Shown: positions 1-6,262, counted from the first letter of the stretch. The stretch: 10,294 nucleotides of DNA from Pseudomonadota bacterium (GCA_030271565.1 JARXKR010000077.1:1-10294); one strand, 5' to 3'. Numbers and translations are program-made. Notes: generated by a model from the sequence alone, not told the origin.

Positions 1-897
1 GCTGAAACCACCGAGGCGGCCCGGCAGGTCGAAGCCCGCTTCGCGCAGGCCACCGAAGCGCTCGCCGCCGCGCGCGAGTTGCGCGCCGGTGCCGCCGCCC
101 GCGCCGAGAACGAGGAAGCCCGCCGCGCCGAGATGGCGGGGATTTCAGGCGAGCGCTTCCAGTGCCCGCCGCCGCTGCTGCCCGAACGCTTTGCCTTCGC
201 CGCAGACCATGTGGCGCATGCGAGCGACGAGAGCGCCGAGCATGACAAGCTGGTCGCCGACCGCGAGCGGCTCGGCCCGGTCAATCTGGTCGCCGCCGAA
301 GAACTGGCCACGGCCGAGGAAAAGCACGGCACCAGCATTGCCGAGCAAGCCGAGCTGACCGAGGCGGTGCACCGCCTGCGCGGCTCGATCGGCAGCCTCA
401 ACCGCGAGGGCCGCGAACGTCTGCGCGCGGCATTCGAAGCGGTCGATACCCATTTCCGCCACCTGTTCACCCGGTTGTTCGAGGGCGGTCAGGCGCATCT
501 CGCCTTGGTTGATTCGGACGATCCGCTCGAAGCCGGGCTCGAGATCTACGCCCAGCCGCCGGGCAAGCGGCTGCAATCGCTGACCCTGCTGTCGGGCGGC
601 GAGCAAGCGCTTACCGCGATCGCCCTGATCTTCGCGCTGTTCCTGACCAATCCCGCCCCGATCTGTGTGCTCGATGAAGTCGACGCGCCGCTCGACGATG
701 CCAACATCGAACGCTTCTGCGACCTGCTCGACGCGATGGTGCTGGAGACCGACACCCGTTACCTGATCGTCACCCACAACGCCGTGACGATGAGCCGGAT
801 GCACCGCCTGTTCGGGGTGACCATGGTCGAACAAGGCGTCTCGCGGCTGGTCAGCGTCGATCTGGAAAGCGCCGAGCAACTGCTCGCGGCGGAGTAG
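1..897 (+). CDS. smc: Chromosome segregation protein SMC, C-terminal part (5' end outside window)
   Basis: The frame is open from base 1 to the TAG at 895-897 (298 residues), so the gene begins upstream. The first part is Ala/Glu/Arg-rich coiled coil. Then comes the conserved start of the C-terminal head (LGPVNLVAAEEL), more helix, and the ATPase head: a QPPGKRLQSL stretch, the ABC signature LSGGEQ (589-606), and a Walker B/D-loop reading VLDEVDAPLDD (about 667-699), followed by the switch histidine region (IVTHN). The SGGEQxLTAIALIFALF and DEVDAPLDDAN blocks are diagnostic for SMC rather than RecN, SbcC or MukB. SMC dimers form ATP-driven rings that organise and segregate the chromosome in the cytoplasm. 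The N-terminal head, Walker A and hinge lie outside the window. The next gene starts about 135 bp on and appears unrelated, so smc probably ends its transcription unit here, although no GC-rich terminator follows it. Confidence 0.95.
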   Translation, partial: AETTEAARQVEARFAQATEALAAARELRAGAAARAENEEARRAEMAGISGERFQCPPPLLPERFAFAADHVAHASDESAEHDKLVADRERLGPVNLVAAEELATAEEKHGTSIAEQAELTEAVHRLRGSIGSLNREGRERLRAAFEAVDTHFRHLFTRLFEGGQAHLALVDSDDPLEAGLEIYAQPPGKRLQSLTLLSGGEQALTAIALIFALFLTNPAPICVLDEVDAPLDDANIERFCDLLDAMVLETDTRYLIVTHNAVTMSRMHRLFGVTMVEQGVSRLVSVDLESAEQLLAAE

Positions 898-899
898 GG

Positions 900-931
900 T
901 TGACTTTCGAATTTATGGAGTTACATAAATT
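900..931 (+). promoter_or_regulatory. Putative brnTA promoter with perfect inverted repeat (candidate operator)
   Basis: This AT-rich stretch just after the smc stop contains a -35-like TTGACT (900-905) and, 18 bp on, a -10-like CATAAA (924-929). Embedded in it is a perfect 8-bp inverted repeat, AATTTATG (910-917) and CATAAATT (924-931), with a 6-bp spacer. The right arm lies on the -10. No T-run follows, so it does not look like an smc terminator. BrnA-type antitoxins repress their own promoter through a DNA-binding C-terminal domain, so an operator is the natural reading, but that is inference. The site is about 100 bp upstream of the brnT ATG. Confidence 0.4.
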
Positions 932-1032
932 ACTAACAGGTTAAGCTTGGCATTCTGTTCCTTTCAAACCGGCCTTGGTCGGGCAATGCCTCAAACAACT
1001 CGCCAGATGTGCGATTGCGAGAGGGATTGGCT

Positions 1033-1308
1033 ATGAATCTGGATTGGGACGAAGCGAAGCGGCAATGGACGCTTGAAAAGCGTGGGCTAGATTTTGCCAA
1101 CACGCTGCGAGTCTTGGAAGGGTTATATGTCGTTCATGTCGACGATAGGAATCCATATCCGGAAGAGCGATTTGTCACTTATGGCTTCCTGTTAGGGCGA
1201 TTGGTAATGTTTGCATGGACCCCGATCTCGGGAGGCATGCGCATCTTTTCGATGAGAAAGTGCAATGACCGAGAACAGCGCAAATTCGAACGTTGGGTGG
1301 GACGATGA
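1033..1308 (+). CDS. brnT: BrnT family toxin (type II toxin-antitoxin, RelE-like ribonuclease fold)
   Basis: A 91-residue protein of the BrnT/DUF497 family: N-terminal LDWDEAKRQWTLEKRGLDF, the family's usual opening with W-D-xx-K and KHG/KRG-type motifs, and a C-terminal block R70-I-F-S73-M-R75-K with E81 and a trailing FERW. The conserved Arg/Ser/Arg/Glu residues are those linked to RNase activity in BrnT. The ATG at 1033 is preferred over an in-frame GTG at 1009 because GAGAGGG sits about 8 nt upstream of it and the protein then begins exactly where the family does. Known members cleave RNA and halt translation until neutralised by BrnA. The toxin gene comes first and the antitoxin overlaps its end by 44 bp, the usual order in this family. 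Base composition of the gene start and upstream region is lower in GC than the flanks, consistent with acquisition as a mobile module. Confidence 0.88.
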   Translation: MNLDWDEAKRQWTLEKRGLDFANTLRVLEGLYVVHVDDRNPYPEERFVTYGFLLGRLVMFAWTPISGGMRIFSMRKCNDREQRKFERWVGR

Positions 1309-1543
1309 CGATCTCCCTGAATGGACCGACGACCAGTTTCGCCGCGCCGCCGTTTTTGATGGCGGGAAGCTGATCCGACCTGCCGACGGAACGCTCACCA
1401 AGCCCGGACGTCCGAGAGCCGCCAATCCCAAGAAGCAGATCACGCTGCGCCTCGACAGTGCTGTGCTCGACAGCTTCCGGGCGATGGGTCCGGGCTGGCA
1501 ATCGCGGATCAACGCAGAGCTTCGCAAGGCTCTCGGCATCTAG
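1265..1543 (+). CDS. brnA: BrnA family antitoxin (DUF4415, ribbon-helix-helix DNA-binding)
   Basis: A 92-residue protein. The acidic N-terminal half (residues about 12-30, WDDDDLPEWTDDQFRRA) matches the toxin-binding segment of BrnA. The basic middle (KPGRPRAANPKKQ) leads into a ribbon-helix-helix domain, KQITLRLDSAVLDSFRAMGPGWQSRINAELRKAL, with the typical beta strand ITLRLD and the GPGWQSRIN turn. The start codon lies inside the 3' end of brnT in another frame (44-bp overlap), so the two are translationally coupled. The protein should bind and block BrnT and, alone or as a complex, repress the promoter upstream. Its stop overlaps the stop of the convergent soxR by 4 bp, and no terminator is visible between the two genes. 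Confidence 0.88.
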   Translation: MTENSANSNVGWDDDDLPEWTDDQFRRAAVFDGGKLIRPADGTLTKPGRPRAANPKKQITLRLDSAVLDSFRAMGPGWQSRINAELRKALGI

Positions 1544-1980
1544 CCCAGCACATACCGCGGCCCCGGCCCCGCTGCCCCGGCCCGGTCGTCGCGGTTGTAG
1601 AGTTGGCAGCGTTGGAGGCTGAGACAGCCGCAGCCGATGCATTCGTCGAGCTTCATCCGGGTCCGGTTGAGCAGCGCGATGCGGGTGTCGATTTCCTTGC
1701 GCAGAGAGCGGCTGATCGTCTGCCAGTCGCTCACCGTCGGGGTCCGGCCTTGCGGCAGCTTGGCCAGCTCGACTTCGATCTCAGTTAGTCCGAGACCAAG
1801 CTTCTGTGCGATCAGGATGAAACTCAGCCGGCGGATGTCGCTGCGCAGGAAGCGGCGCTGGTTGCCGCTGGTGCGCAGCGCCTGAACCAGCCCTTTGTCC
1901 TCATAATAACGGATCGCCGAAACCGCGAGCCCGGTGCGCCGCGCCAGTTCGCCGATCGGGAGCAGGTCGTTGCGGTCCAT
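1540..1980 (-). CDS. soxR: Redox-sensitive MerR-family activator SoxR
   Basis: A 146-residue MerR-family regulator. Residues 7-50 form the winged helix-turn-helix (LPIGELARRTGLAVSAIRYYEDKGL...NQRRFLRSDIRRL), followed by the dimerisation helix. The C-terminal region has Cys114, Cys117, Cys119 and Cys125 in CIGCGCLSLQRC, the exact [2Fe-2S] ligand arrangement of SoxR. In this family, oxidation of the cluster by redox-cycling compounds untwists a promoter with an over-long spacer. The ATG at 1980 is chosen because GAGGAA lies 7 nt upstream and the protein then starts like other SoxRs; upstream in-frame starts would add 30 residues read through the operator region. The gene is divergent from a VOC-fold gene, with a SoxR box between them, so that gene is the evident target. 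No soxS is present, as is usual outside enterobacteria. Confidence 0.96.
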   Translation of the reverse strand: MDRNDLLPIGELARRTGLAVSAIRYYEDKGLVQALRTSGNQRRFLRSDIRRLSFILIAQKLGLGLTEIEVELAKLPQGRTPTVSDWQTISRSLRKEIDTRIALLNRTRMKLDECIGCGCLSLQRCQLYNRDDRAGAAGPGPRYVLG

Positions 1981-2003
1981 CGCTCGATTCCTCAAGAAAA
2001 TGC

Positions 2004-2034
2004 TTGACCTCAAGTTAGCTTGAGGTTGCACAAA
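2004..2034 (+). promoter_or_regulatory. SoxR box and SoxR-dependent promoter of the VOC gene
   Basis: CCTCAAGTTAGCTTGAGG at 2008-2025 differs at one central base from the E. coli soxS operator (CCTCAAGTTAACTTGAGG) and is an 18-bp near-perfect palindrome. A -35 TTGACC (2004-2009) overlaps its left end as in soxS. A 19-bp spacer, the long spacer typical of MerR-family promoters, places the -10 at 2029-2034 (CACAAA, a weak match). The site lies between divergent soxR and the VOC gene and could serve both. Confidence 0.88.
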
Positions 2035-2087
2035 GGTAAAGCGCGATTCGCAGATCGCACGGCAAAGCATTATGAAGGAACGGTTTT

Positions 2088-2459
2088 ATGGCAAATGGCT
2101 GGCTCGAACATGTCAACCTCACGGTAAGCGACCCCGATCGCTCGTCCATGCTCCTGCAAGACCTGTGCGGCTGGCATGAGCGCTGGCGCGGGCCGTCGCA
2201 GATGGGTGGACGCACGATCCATGTGGGGAGCGAGCGCGATTACATCGCGCTGTACACTCATGACCGCACCGCCGGTCCCTACGTCAAAGGTGTGCCGCTC
2301 AACCACGTCGGGCTGGTGGTCGATGATCTGGGTGCCGCCGAAACCAGCGTGATCGCGGCCGGACTGGTGCCGTTCAACCATATGGATTATGATCCCGGCC
2401 GACGCTTCTATTTCTTCGATTGGGACGGCATCGAATTCGAAGTGGTCAGCTACCCCTGA
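2088..2459 (+). CDS. Small VOC-superfamily (glyoxalase/bleomycin-resistance fold) protein, SoxR-controlled
   Basis: A 123-residue protein made of two beta-alpha-beta-beta-beta modules. The first opens with LEHVNLTVSD (His8). The second opens with LNHVGLVVDD (His73) and ends FFDWDGIEFEVVSY (Glu118), the classic closing motif. His8, His73 and Glu118 fall at positions that bind metal in VOC enzymes; the equivalent position at the end of module one (around YIALYTHD) is not an obvious Glu, so metal binding is uncertain. AAGGAA sits 7 nt before the ATG. The fold covers glyoxalase I, dioxygenases, and drug-binding or drug-modifying resistance proteins, and the substrate cannot be read from sequence. 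Because a SoxR box sits directly upstream, I infer that it is induced by redox-cycling compounds and either binds or detoxifies them or their carbonyl products. Confidence 0.88.
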   Translation: MANGWLEHVNLTVSDPDRSSMLLQDLCGWHERWRGPSQMGGRTIHVGSERDYIALYTHDRTAGPYVKGVPLNHVGLVVDDLGAAETSVIAAGLVPFNHMDYDPGRRFYFFDWDGIEFEVVSYP

Positions 2460-2499
2460 ACTCTCGCTGCTCTAACTTTCTCCCCTCCTCCGTTTGTCC

Positions 2500-2580
2500 T
2501 GAGCTTGTCGAAGGACTGTCCTTCTCTTTCAACTGCCGGGCTCGGTGCACGAAGAACAAAGCAGTGCTTCGACAAGCTCA
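2500..2580. repeat. Sphingomonad REP-type inverted repeat
   Basis: Two 19-nt arms, TGAGCTTGTCGAAGGACTG (2500-2518) and CAGTGCTTCGACAAGCTCA (2562-2580), are reverse complements with one mismatch and enclose 43 bp. Each arm also has its own small palindrome: GTCCT/AGGAC at 2496-2516 and TGCT/AGCA at 2565-2583. I recognise the TTCGACAAGCTCA core as a dispersed intergenic repeat of sphingomonads. It lies between the convergent ends of the VOC gene and the SRAP gene, so the RNA hairpin could also end transcription. The rest of 2460-2616 shows no gene. Confidence 0.75.
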
Positions 2581-2616
2581 GCATGGGCGGGTAGGGGGTG
2601 TTCGCACTCTGTCTCT

Positions 2617-3246
2617 TCACAGCAGCCCCGGCTGCTCGGCCATCGGGGCATCGTCGACCCAGCGCCCGTTGGTATGATCGGCGGTGAGCGGCCCCGGCCA
2701 GGTCCGGCATAGCGCCAGTGCTTCCTCGAATCCGCCCTCGGTCCACTGCGCCCAGTCATCGCGGCGCAGGATAACTGGCATCCGGTCATGCACCTGGTCC
2801 ATCTCCAAGCAGCTTTCGGTCATGACCAGCGTATAGCAATCTGCCCATTCGGCGGTGCTCCGCCACAGCCCGGCCACCGCAAACAGGTCCTGATCGGGCA
2901 GGCCGTACCATGATCGCATCATCCGCCCCGCCGCCCCGCGCGGTTCGGCCCATTGGCTCACCGGGATCAGGCAGCGCCGCCGGGCGAAGCTGTCACGCCA
3001 GAACGGGGTGTCGAGCTTGTCCGTGCGGGCATTGGTCACCGGTTTGGGCTTGAGCGGCTGACCCTGCTTGCCCTTCAGCACCAGCGGAAAACCCCAGGTC
3101 ATCGCCCGCACGCGGCCCTCGGCGACGACCAGCCCGGGATAACCCGGATAGACCTCGGCGCCGTAATTGGCGGTCAGATCACCCTCCACGGCAAACAGGC
3201 TGGCAACCTCGGCGGTGCCCTTGGTCATGCGGTAGAGGTTGCACAT
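2617..3246 (-). CDS. SRAP domain protein (YedK/HMCES family, abasic-site DNA-protein crosslinking)
   Basis: A 209-residue SOS response-associated peptidase (SRAP) family protein. It begins MCNLYRMT, which places the catalytic Cys at position 2, exposed after Met removal; this fixes the start at 3246 rather than at an in-frame ATG 30 codons earlier. Other family residues are present: Asn72 in TNARTD, Glu101 nine residues after Cys92 of the CLIP motif, and His153 in HDRMPVIL. The CLIPxxxxxE block reads SQWAE instead of the more usual GFYEW, a mild divergence. Members form a covalent thiazolidine bond with abasic sites in single-stranded DNA, protecting them from cleavage. The gene starts 4 bp after the stop of the lipoprotein gene, so it is the third gene of the ubiA operon. 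I see no LexA-type operator directly in front. Confidence 0.93.
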   Translation of the reverse strand: MCNLYRMTKGTAEVASLFAVEGDLTANYGAEVYPGYPGLVVAEGRVRAMTWGFPLVLKGKQGQPLKPKPVTNARTDKLDTPFWRDSFARRRCLIPVSQWAEPRGAAGRMMRSWYGLPDQDLFAVAGLWRSTAEWADCYTLVMTESCLEMDQVHDRMPVILRRDDWAQWTEGGFEEALALCRTWPGPLTADHTNGRWVDDAPMAEQPGLL

Positions 3247-3250
3247 TCGC

Positions 3251-3718
3251 CTATTTGCGCTCCGCACAGCCGCGCGCGGTGCTGGTACCGAGCAGCAGTT
3301 TGGCCGAATAGGGGTAGATCTTGTCCGACATCCCATCGCTGCACTTGCCGGGCTGGATCAACAGGTCGATCGCCTGCCCACCGAGCGTCCCCGAATAGCG
3401 CACTCCGGTGCCGTCCTTTGCCTCGGTCACCGTCGCCGCCGCTCCAGATTGATTTTCGGGGGTCGAATAGCGCAGCGATCCGGCCGCCACATCGGCGGAC
3501 CAGAACGGTTCGGTTCCGGTCGCGACGAAATGCTGCGCTACTGGCCCGGCGGAAGGAGGCGCAATTGCGGGAACTGCCGGCGACGGCGCTGGCGGCAACG
3601 CAGTCGCGGGCTTGGCGGGCGCGTTGATCGGGTCGGCATTCGCGGCGTGTTCTTGCTGCGGCGCGTTCTGTTGGCAACCGGCCAATGCCAAGCCTGCCGC
3701 CAGCCACACCTTACGCAT
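3251..3718 (-). CDS. Small outer-membrane lipoprotein with COG3650-like domain
   Basis: A 155-residue protein. Residues 1-14 are a lipoprotein signal (MRKVWLAAGLALAG) ending in the lipobox LAGC with Cys15 as the lipidation site. The next residue is Gln rather than Asp, so outer-membrane sorting is expected. Residues about 18-62 are a low-complexity Ala/Pro linker. Residues 63-155 form a globular domain with TGTEPFWS (67-74), YSTPENQSG (84-92) and CSDGMSDKIYPYSA (126-139), motifs I associate with the uncharacterised COG3650 family. Cys126 and Cys151 could form a disulfide. The function is unknown. The start ATG overlaps the end of ubiA (ATGCGTAA, 8 bp), so translation is coupled. There is no obvious functional link to ubiquinone synthesis or to SRAP beyond shared transcription. 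Confidence 0.83.
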   Translation of the reverse strand: MRKVWLAAGLALAGCQQNAPQQEHAANADPINAPAKPATALPPAPSPAVPAIAPPSAGPVAQHFVATGTEPFWSADVAAGSLRYSTPENQSGAAATVTEAKDGTGVRYSGTLGGQAIDLLIQPGKCSDGMSDKIYPYSAKLLLGTSTARGCAERK

Positions 3719-4613
3719 TGCCGACCACCCAGCAGGCGAGCGCGACGAGCAGGCCGAGGAAGCGGTTCGAACGGAACCTTGCAAGCGGGTTGTCGGCATC
3801 GTCGGTCTCCAATGTAAGCACCTGCCAGCCAAGATGGCCCGCCGCCGGGACCAGCGCAAGCAAGGCTAGTGGATCGGGTCTCAGCAACCAGAAGGCTAGC
3901 GCCCAAAGCAGCAAAGCCCCGCCATAGAAACCAGCCACCCCCGTCTTGACGTGCCGCCCCAAAGTCAGCGCCGAAGAGCCGATCCCGATCATCGCATCGT
4001 CCTCGCGGTCCTGCAGCGCGTAGATCGTGTCATAACCGATGCACCACAGCACCGACCCGGCATAGAGCGCAGCGAGCACCTCAAGCCGGTCGCTGCGCAA
4101 CGCAACCCACCCGACCGGCGCGCCCCAGGTGAACACGAGGCCCAGCCACGCCTGCGGAAAGCCGGTGATCCGTTTCATGAACGGATAGGCGGCGACCAGC
4201 GCAAGGCTGGCCAGCGCGACCAGTTGCGCCTGCCAACGCAATTGCCACAGCACCACCAGCCCGATCAGGCACAGCAGTGCGAGCCACACCCACGCCGCGC
4301 GCGGGCTTACCCGCCCGCTGGCGATGGGCCTCAGCGCAGTGCGCGCCACTTTGCGATCGATTTCTGCATCGACAATATCGTTATAAACGCACCCCGCCCC
4401 GCGCATCGCGATTGCGCCGAGCAGCAGCCAGCCGAGCAATCCCCACTGGCCCTCCGCGCCCGCGAGCAGCACCCCCCAGGCGCAGGGCCAGAACAGCAGC
4501 CACCACCCAATCGGCCGGTCGAAGCGGGCGAGCTGGGCATAATCGCGCAGCGGCTGCGGGAGCGCGGCGACGAGGCCCTTGTGCTGCGAATCGGGGACGA
4601 TTTGCGCGGTCAC
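3711..4613 (-). CDS. ubiA: 4-hydroxybenzoate polyprenyltransferase UbiA
   Basis: A 300-residue polytopic inner-membrane prenyltransferase, the usual length for UbiA. Both aspartate-rich motifs are intact: GCVYNDIVDAEIDRKVART (NDxxDxxxD, Asn78 to Asp86) and YDTIYALQDREDD (194-206). These bind the Mg-pyrophosphate of the polyprenyl donor. The N-terminal RFDRPIGWWLLFWPCAWG is the typical substrate-pocket opening, and the remainder is hydrophobic helices. The enzyme attaches a polyprenyl chain to 4-hydroxybenzoate, the committed membrane step of ubiquinone synthesis. The start is a GTG at 4613, preceded by GAGGTGGGTGGAA as a loose ribosome-binding site; no closer ATG fits. It is the first gene of a minus-strand operon with the lipoprotein (8-bp overlap) and the SRAP protein. 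The intact QDREDD motif argues against heme O synthase or homogentisate relatives. Confidence 0.96.
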   Translation of the reverse strand: MTAQIVPDSQHKGLVAALPQPLRDYAQLARFDRPIGWWLLFWPCAWGVLLAGAEGQWGLLGWLLLGAIAMRGAGCVYNDIVDAEIDRKVARTALRPIASGRVSPRAAWVWLALLCLIGLVVLWQLRWQAQLVALASLALVAAYPFMKRITGFPQAWLGLVFTWGAPVGWVALRSDRLEVLAALYAGSVLWCIGYDTIYALQDREDDAMIGIGSSALTLGRHVKTGVAGFYGGALLLWALAFWLLRPDPLALLALVPAAGHLGWQVLTLETDDADNPLARFRSNRFLGLLVALACWVVGNA

Positions 4614-4927
4614 GGCGCTGTTCCACCCACCTCACAGAGAAGCTTGGACCGCTTGGACCACAGGCCTAAGCCCAAAAAGCCGCATGACGCGTGAGCTGTT
4701 ACGGTGTGCCGAAGGAGGGTAAAGATGGTGTCACGAAACATTTGCCTGTCAGTGCCACATATGGACCCTGTAGGACAGATATGCCGATGGCAGTTCACGA
4801 CCCGATTGCCGTGGTCAACGATTGCCCAGTTTTGTCCGCCGGTGTCATATCGGGCTTCCTTTAAGTTCGTGCCGCTCTATGTTGACCCGGACAGCGCTCT
4901 TAAACAGTGCGAATACGGGGAGAATGC
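4614..4927 (+). promoter_or_regulatory. Divergent intergenic region between ubiA and the MFS gene
   Basis: No convincing gene is seen here. The region is less GC-rich than its surroundings. Near ubiA it holds a tandem 9-bp repeat GCTTGGACC (4642-4650 and 4651-4659). On the plus strand there is an ideal Shine-Dalgarno sequence AAGGAGG (4712-4718), 6 nt before an ATG at 4725 that opens a 92-codon frame running into the MFS gene (discussed in findings). GGTGTCA occurs at 4727-4733, and the longer gapped motif TGTCNNNCGGTGTCATAT at 4833-4850. A TTGACC at 4882-4887 has no good -10 partner. The true MFS ribosome-binding site GGGGAG is at 4917-4922. Confidence 0.5.
4833..4850 (+). promoter_or_regulatory. 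Candidate operator shared with the receptor/GH31 promoter region
   Basis: TGTCCGCCGGTGTCATAT matches the site at 8741-8758 (TGTCAAGCGGTGTCATAT) at 15 of 18 positions, including 11 contiguous bases, CGGTGTCATAT. It lies 78 bp upstream of the MFS start codon. The two sites stand in front of the MFS gene and of the receptor/GH31 divergent pair, which are the genes one would expect to be co-regulated. The regulator is unknown; the repeated TGTC half-sites suggest a dimeric repressor. Confidence 0.45.
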
Positions 4928-6190
4928 ATGGACCAGCCCGCATCGGATCGAGCCGTACAAGGGGCAGTCGATCAAGGCAGCACTCGGGCAATGCGCCTGC
5001 TGATCGCGCTGATGTTTTTCGGCACGATTATCAATTATATTGATCGCCAGGTGCTCTCGCTGCTCAAGCCAACGATTGAGCAGGCCTATGGCTGGGGCGA
5101 CGCCGAATTTGCCCATTTTGCTTCCGTCTCGCAGCTCTCGGCGGCGCTGGCGCTGGTCTTCGTCGGCTGGCTGATCGACCGGTTCGGGGTCAAATGGGCT
5201 TACGGCGCGGCGGTCGCGGTGTGGAGCCTGGCCGGCATGGCGCATGCCTTTGCCGCCAATGTTACCCAGTTCGTAACCGCCCGCGCCGTGCTGGTCGCGG
5301 CCGAATCGGTCAACACCCCCGCCGCAGTCAAATCGGCCGCGCAGTTCCTGCCGATGAAGCTGCGCTCGATGGCGGTGGGTATCGTCAACACTGCACCCAA
5401 TATCGGCAATATCGTTGCTCCGCTGACCGTCGTGCCGTTTGCTGTGGCTTACGGCTGGCAAGCCGCATTTCTGGTCACCGGCGCGCTGGGGTTCATCTGG
5501 CTTGTATTCTGGATTGTCGGCACCCGGCACTTGCACCCCATCGCCCGTGCCGCTGGGACCGAACAGGCGCGTCCGGCAATCGGTGAAGCCCTGTCCGACC
5601 GCAAGACCTGGGCGATTGCCGGGGCCAAGGCGATTACCGACATGTTCTGGTGGTTTTTCACCTTCTGGCTGCCCGACTTGTTCCACAAGGTATTCAACCT
5701 CAGTCAGGAGCAATTGATCGGGCCGACCGCGCTGGCCTTCACGCTCGCGGCCATCGGCGCGCTGTGCGGGGGATCATTGTTCCCGCTTCTGCTGTCGCGC
5801 GGGATGAGCGTCAACGCCGCGCGCAAGACCGCGATGCTGTTGTTTGCGCTGGTGATCCTGCCGATTCCCTTGGCGCTGAGCGCGGCAAGCCCGTGGACCG
5901 CGGCGGCGCTGATCGGGCTCGGGCTGTTCGCGCATCAGGGCTTTTCGACCAACATCTTTGGCTTTGCGGCCGATGCAGTGCCAGCGACGCGGGTCGCCAC
6001 GGTGATGGCAATCGGGGCGATTGCGGGGAACCTGGCCGGCTTCGGCATCCAGGAGACGACCGGGCAGCTGCTCAAGAACGGCTATGGCTACCAGCCGTTG
6101 TTCTTCGGTGCTGCGGCCGCCTATCTGCTCGCGCTGGGATGGATTCACCTGCTGGTGCCGCGGATCGTGGCCGAGGACGAACTGGTCTGA
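4928..6190 (+). CDS. MFS transporter, anion:cation symporter (ACS/hexuronate transporter-like) family
   Basis: A 420-residue protein with about 12 hydrophobic segments. The opening helix ends NYIDRQVLSLLKPTI (36-50), characteristic of the ACS family (ExuT-like). The loop 2-3 motif is GWLIDRFGVKW (80-90). It also has GIVNTAPNIGNIVAPL in the fourth or fifth helix and FWWFFTFWLPDLF after the central loop. The ATG at 4928 is chosen because GGGGAG lies 5 nt upstream; a GTG at 4907 has no such site. ACS carriers import organic anions, mostly sugar acids, by proton or sodium symport. The gene converges on a TonB-dependent receptor, and beyond that lies a cytoplasmic sulfoquinovosidase. A shared upstream motif links the three, so I infer that the substrate is an anionic sulfosugar glycoside such as sulfoquinovosyl glycerol. 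Hexuronate or another sugar acid remains the alternative. Confidence 0.88.
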   Translation: MDQPASDRAVQGAVDQGSTRAMRLLIALMFFGTIINYIDRQVLSLLKPTIEQAYGWGDAEFAHFASVSQLSAALALVFVGWLIDRFGVKWAYGAAVAVWSLAGMAHAFAANVTQFVTARAVLVAAESVNTPAAVKSAAQFLPMKLRSMAVGIVNTAPNIGNIVAPLTVVPFAVAYGWQAAFLVTGALGFIWLVFWIVGTRHLHPIARAAGTEQARPAIGEALSDRKTWAIAGAKAITDMFWWFFTFWLPDLFHKVFNLSQEQLIGPTALAFTLAAIGALCGGSLFPLLLSRGMSVNAARKTAMLLFALVILPIPLALSAASPWTAAALIGLGLFAHQGFSTNIFGFAADAVPATRVATVMAIGAIAGNLAGFGIQETTGQLLKNGYGYQPLFFGAAAAYLLALGWIHLLVPRIVAEDELV

Positions 6191-6196
6191 CAAACG

Positions 6197-6231
6197 AAGG
6201 GCCCCGGCACCTTGCTGGTGCCGGGGCCCTT
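6197..6231. terminator. Strong bidirectional terminator between convergent MFS and receptor genes
   Basis: A perfect 15-bp GC-rich stem, AAGGGCCCCGGCACC (6197-6211) paired with GGTGCCGGGGCCCTT (6217-6231), closes a 5-nt loop TTGCT. It begins 7 bp after the MFS stop and ends about 30 bp before the receptor stop. The A and T ends of the stem give short U-rich tails in both directions, so it can serve both convergent genes. Confidence 0.9.
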
Positions 6232-6262
6232 GTTGCGACCCGCCTGGTACCCAGCTCGGCTC

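Noticed and set aside
145..879. Open frame of 244 codons on the minus strand within the first 900 bases.
   Set aside because: It is antisense to the SMC head domain, where the ABC signature and Walker B motif prove the plus-strand frame.
910..931. Inverted repeat after smc as an intrinsic terminator.
   Set aside because: The stem is AT-rich and only 8 bp, and no T-run follows on the plus strand.
4882..4910. TTGACC as the -35 of an MFS promoter.
   Set aside because: No acceptable -10 hexamer lies 16-18 bp downstream.
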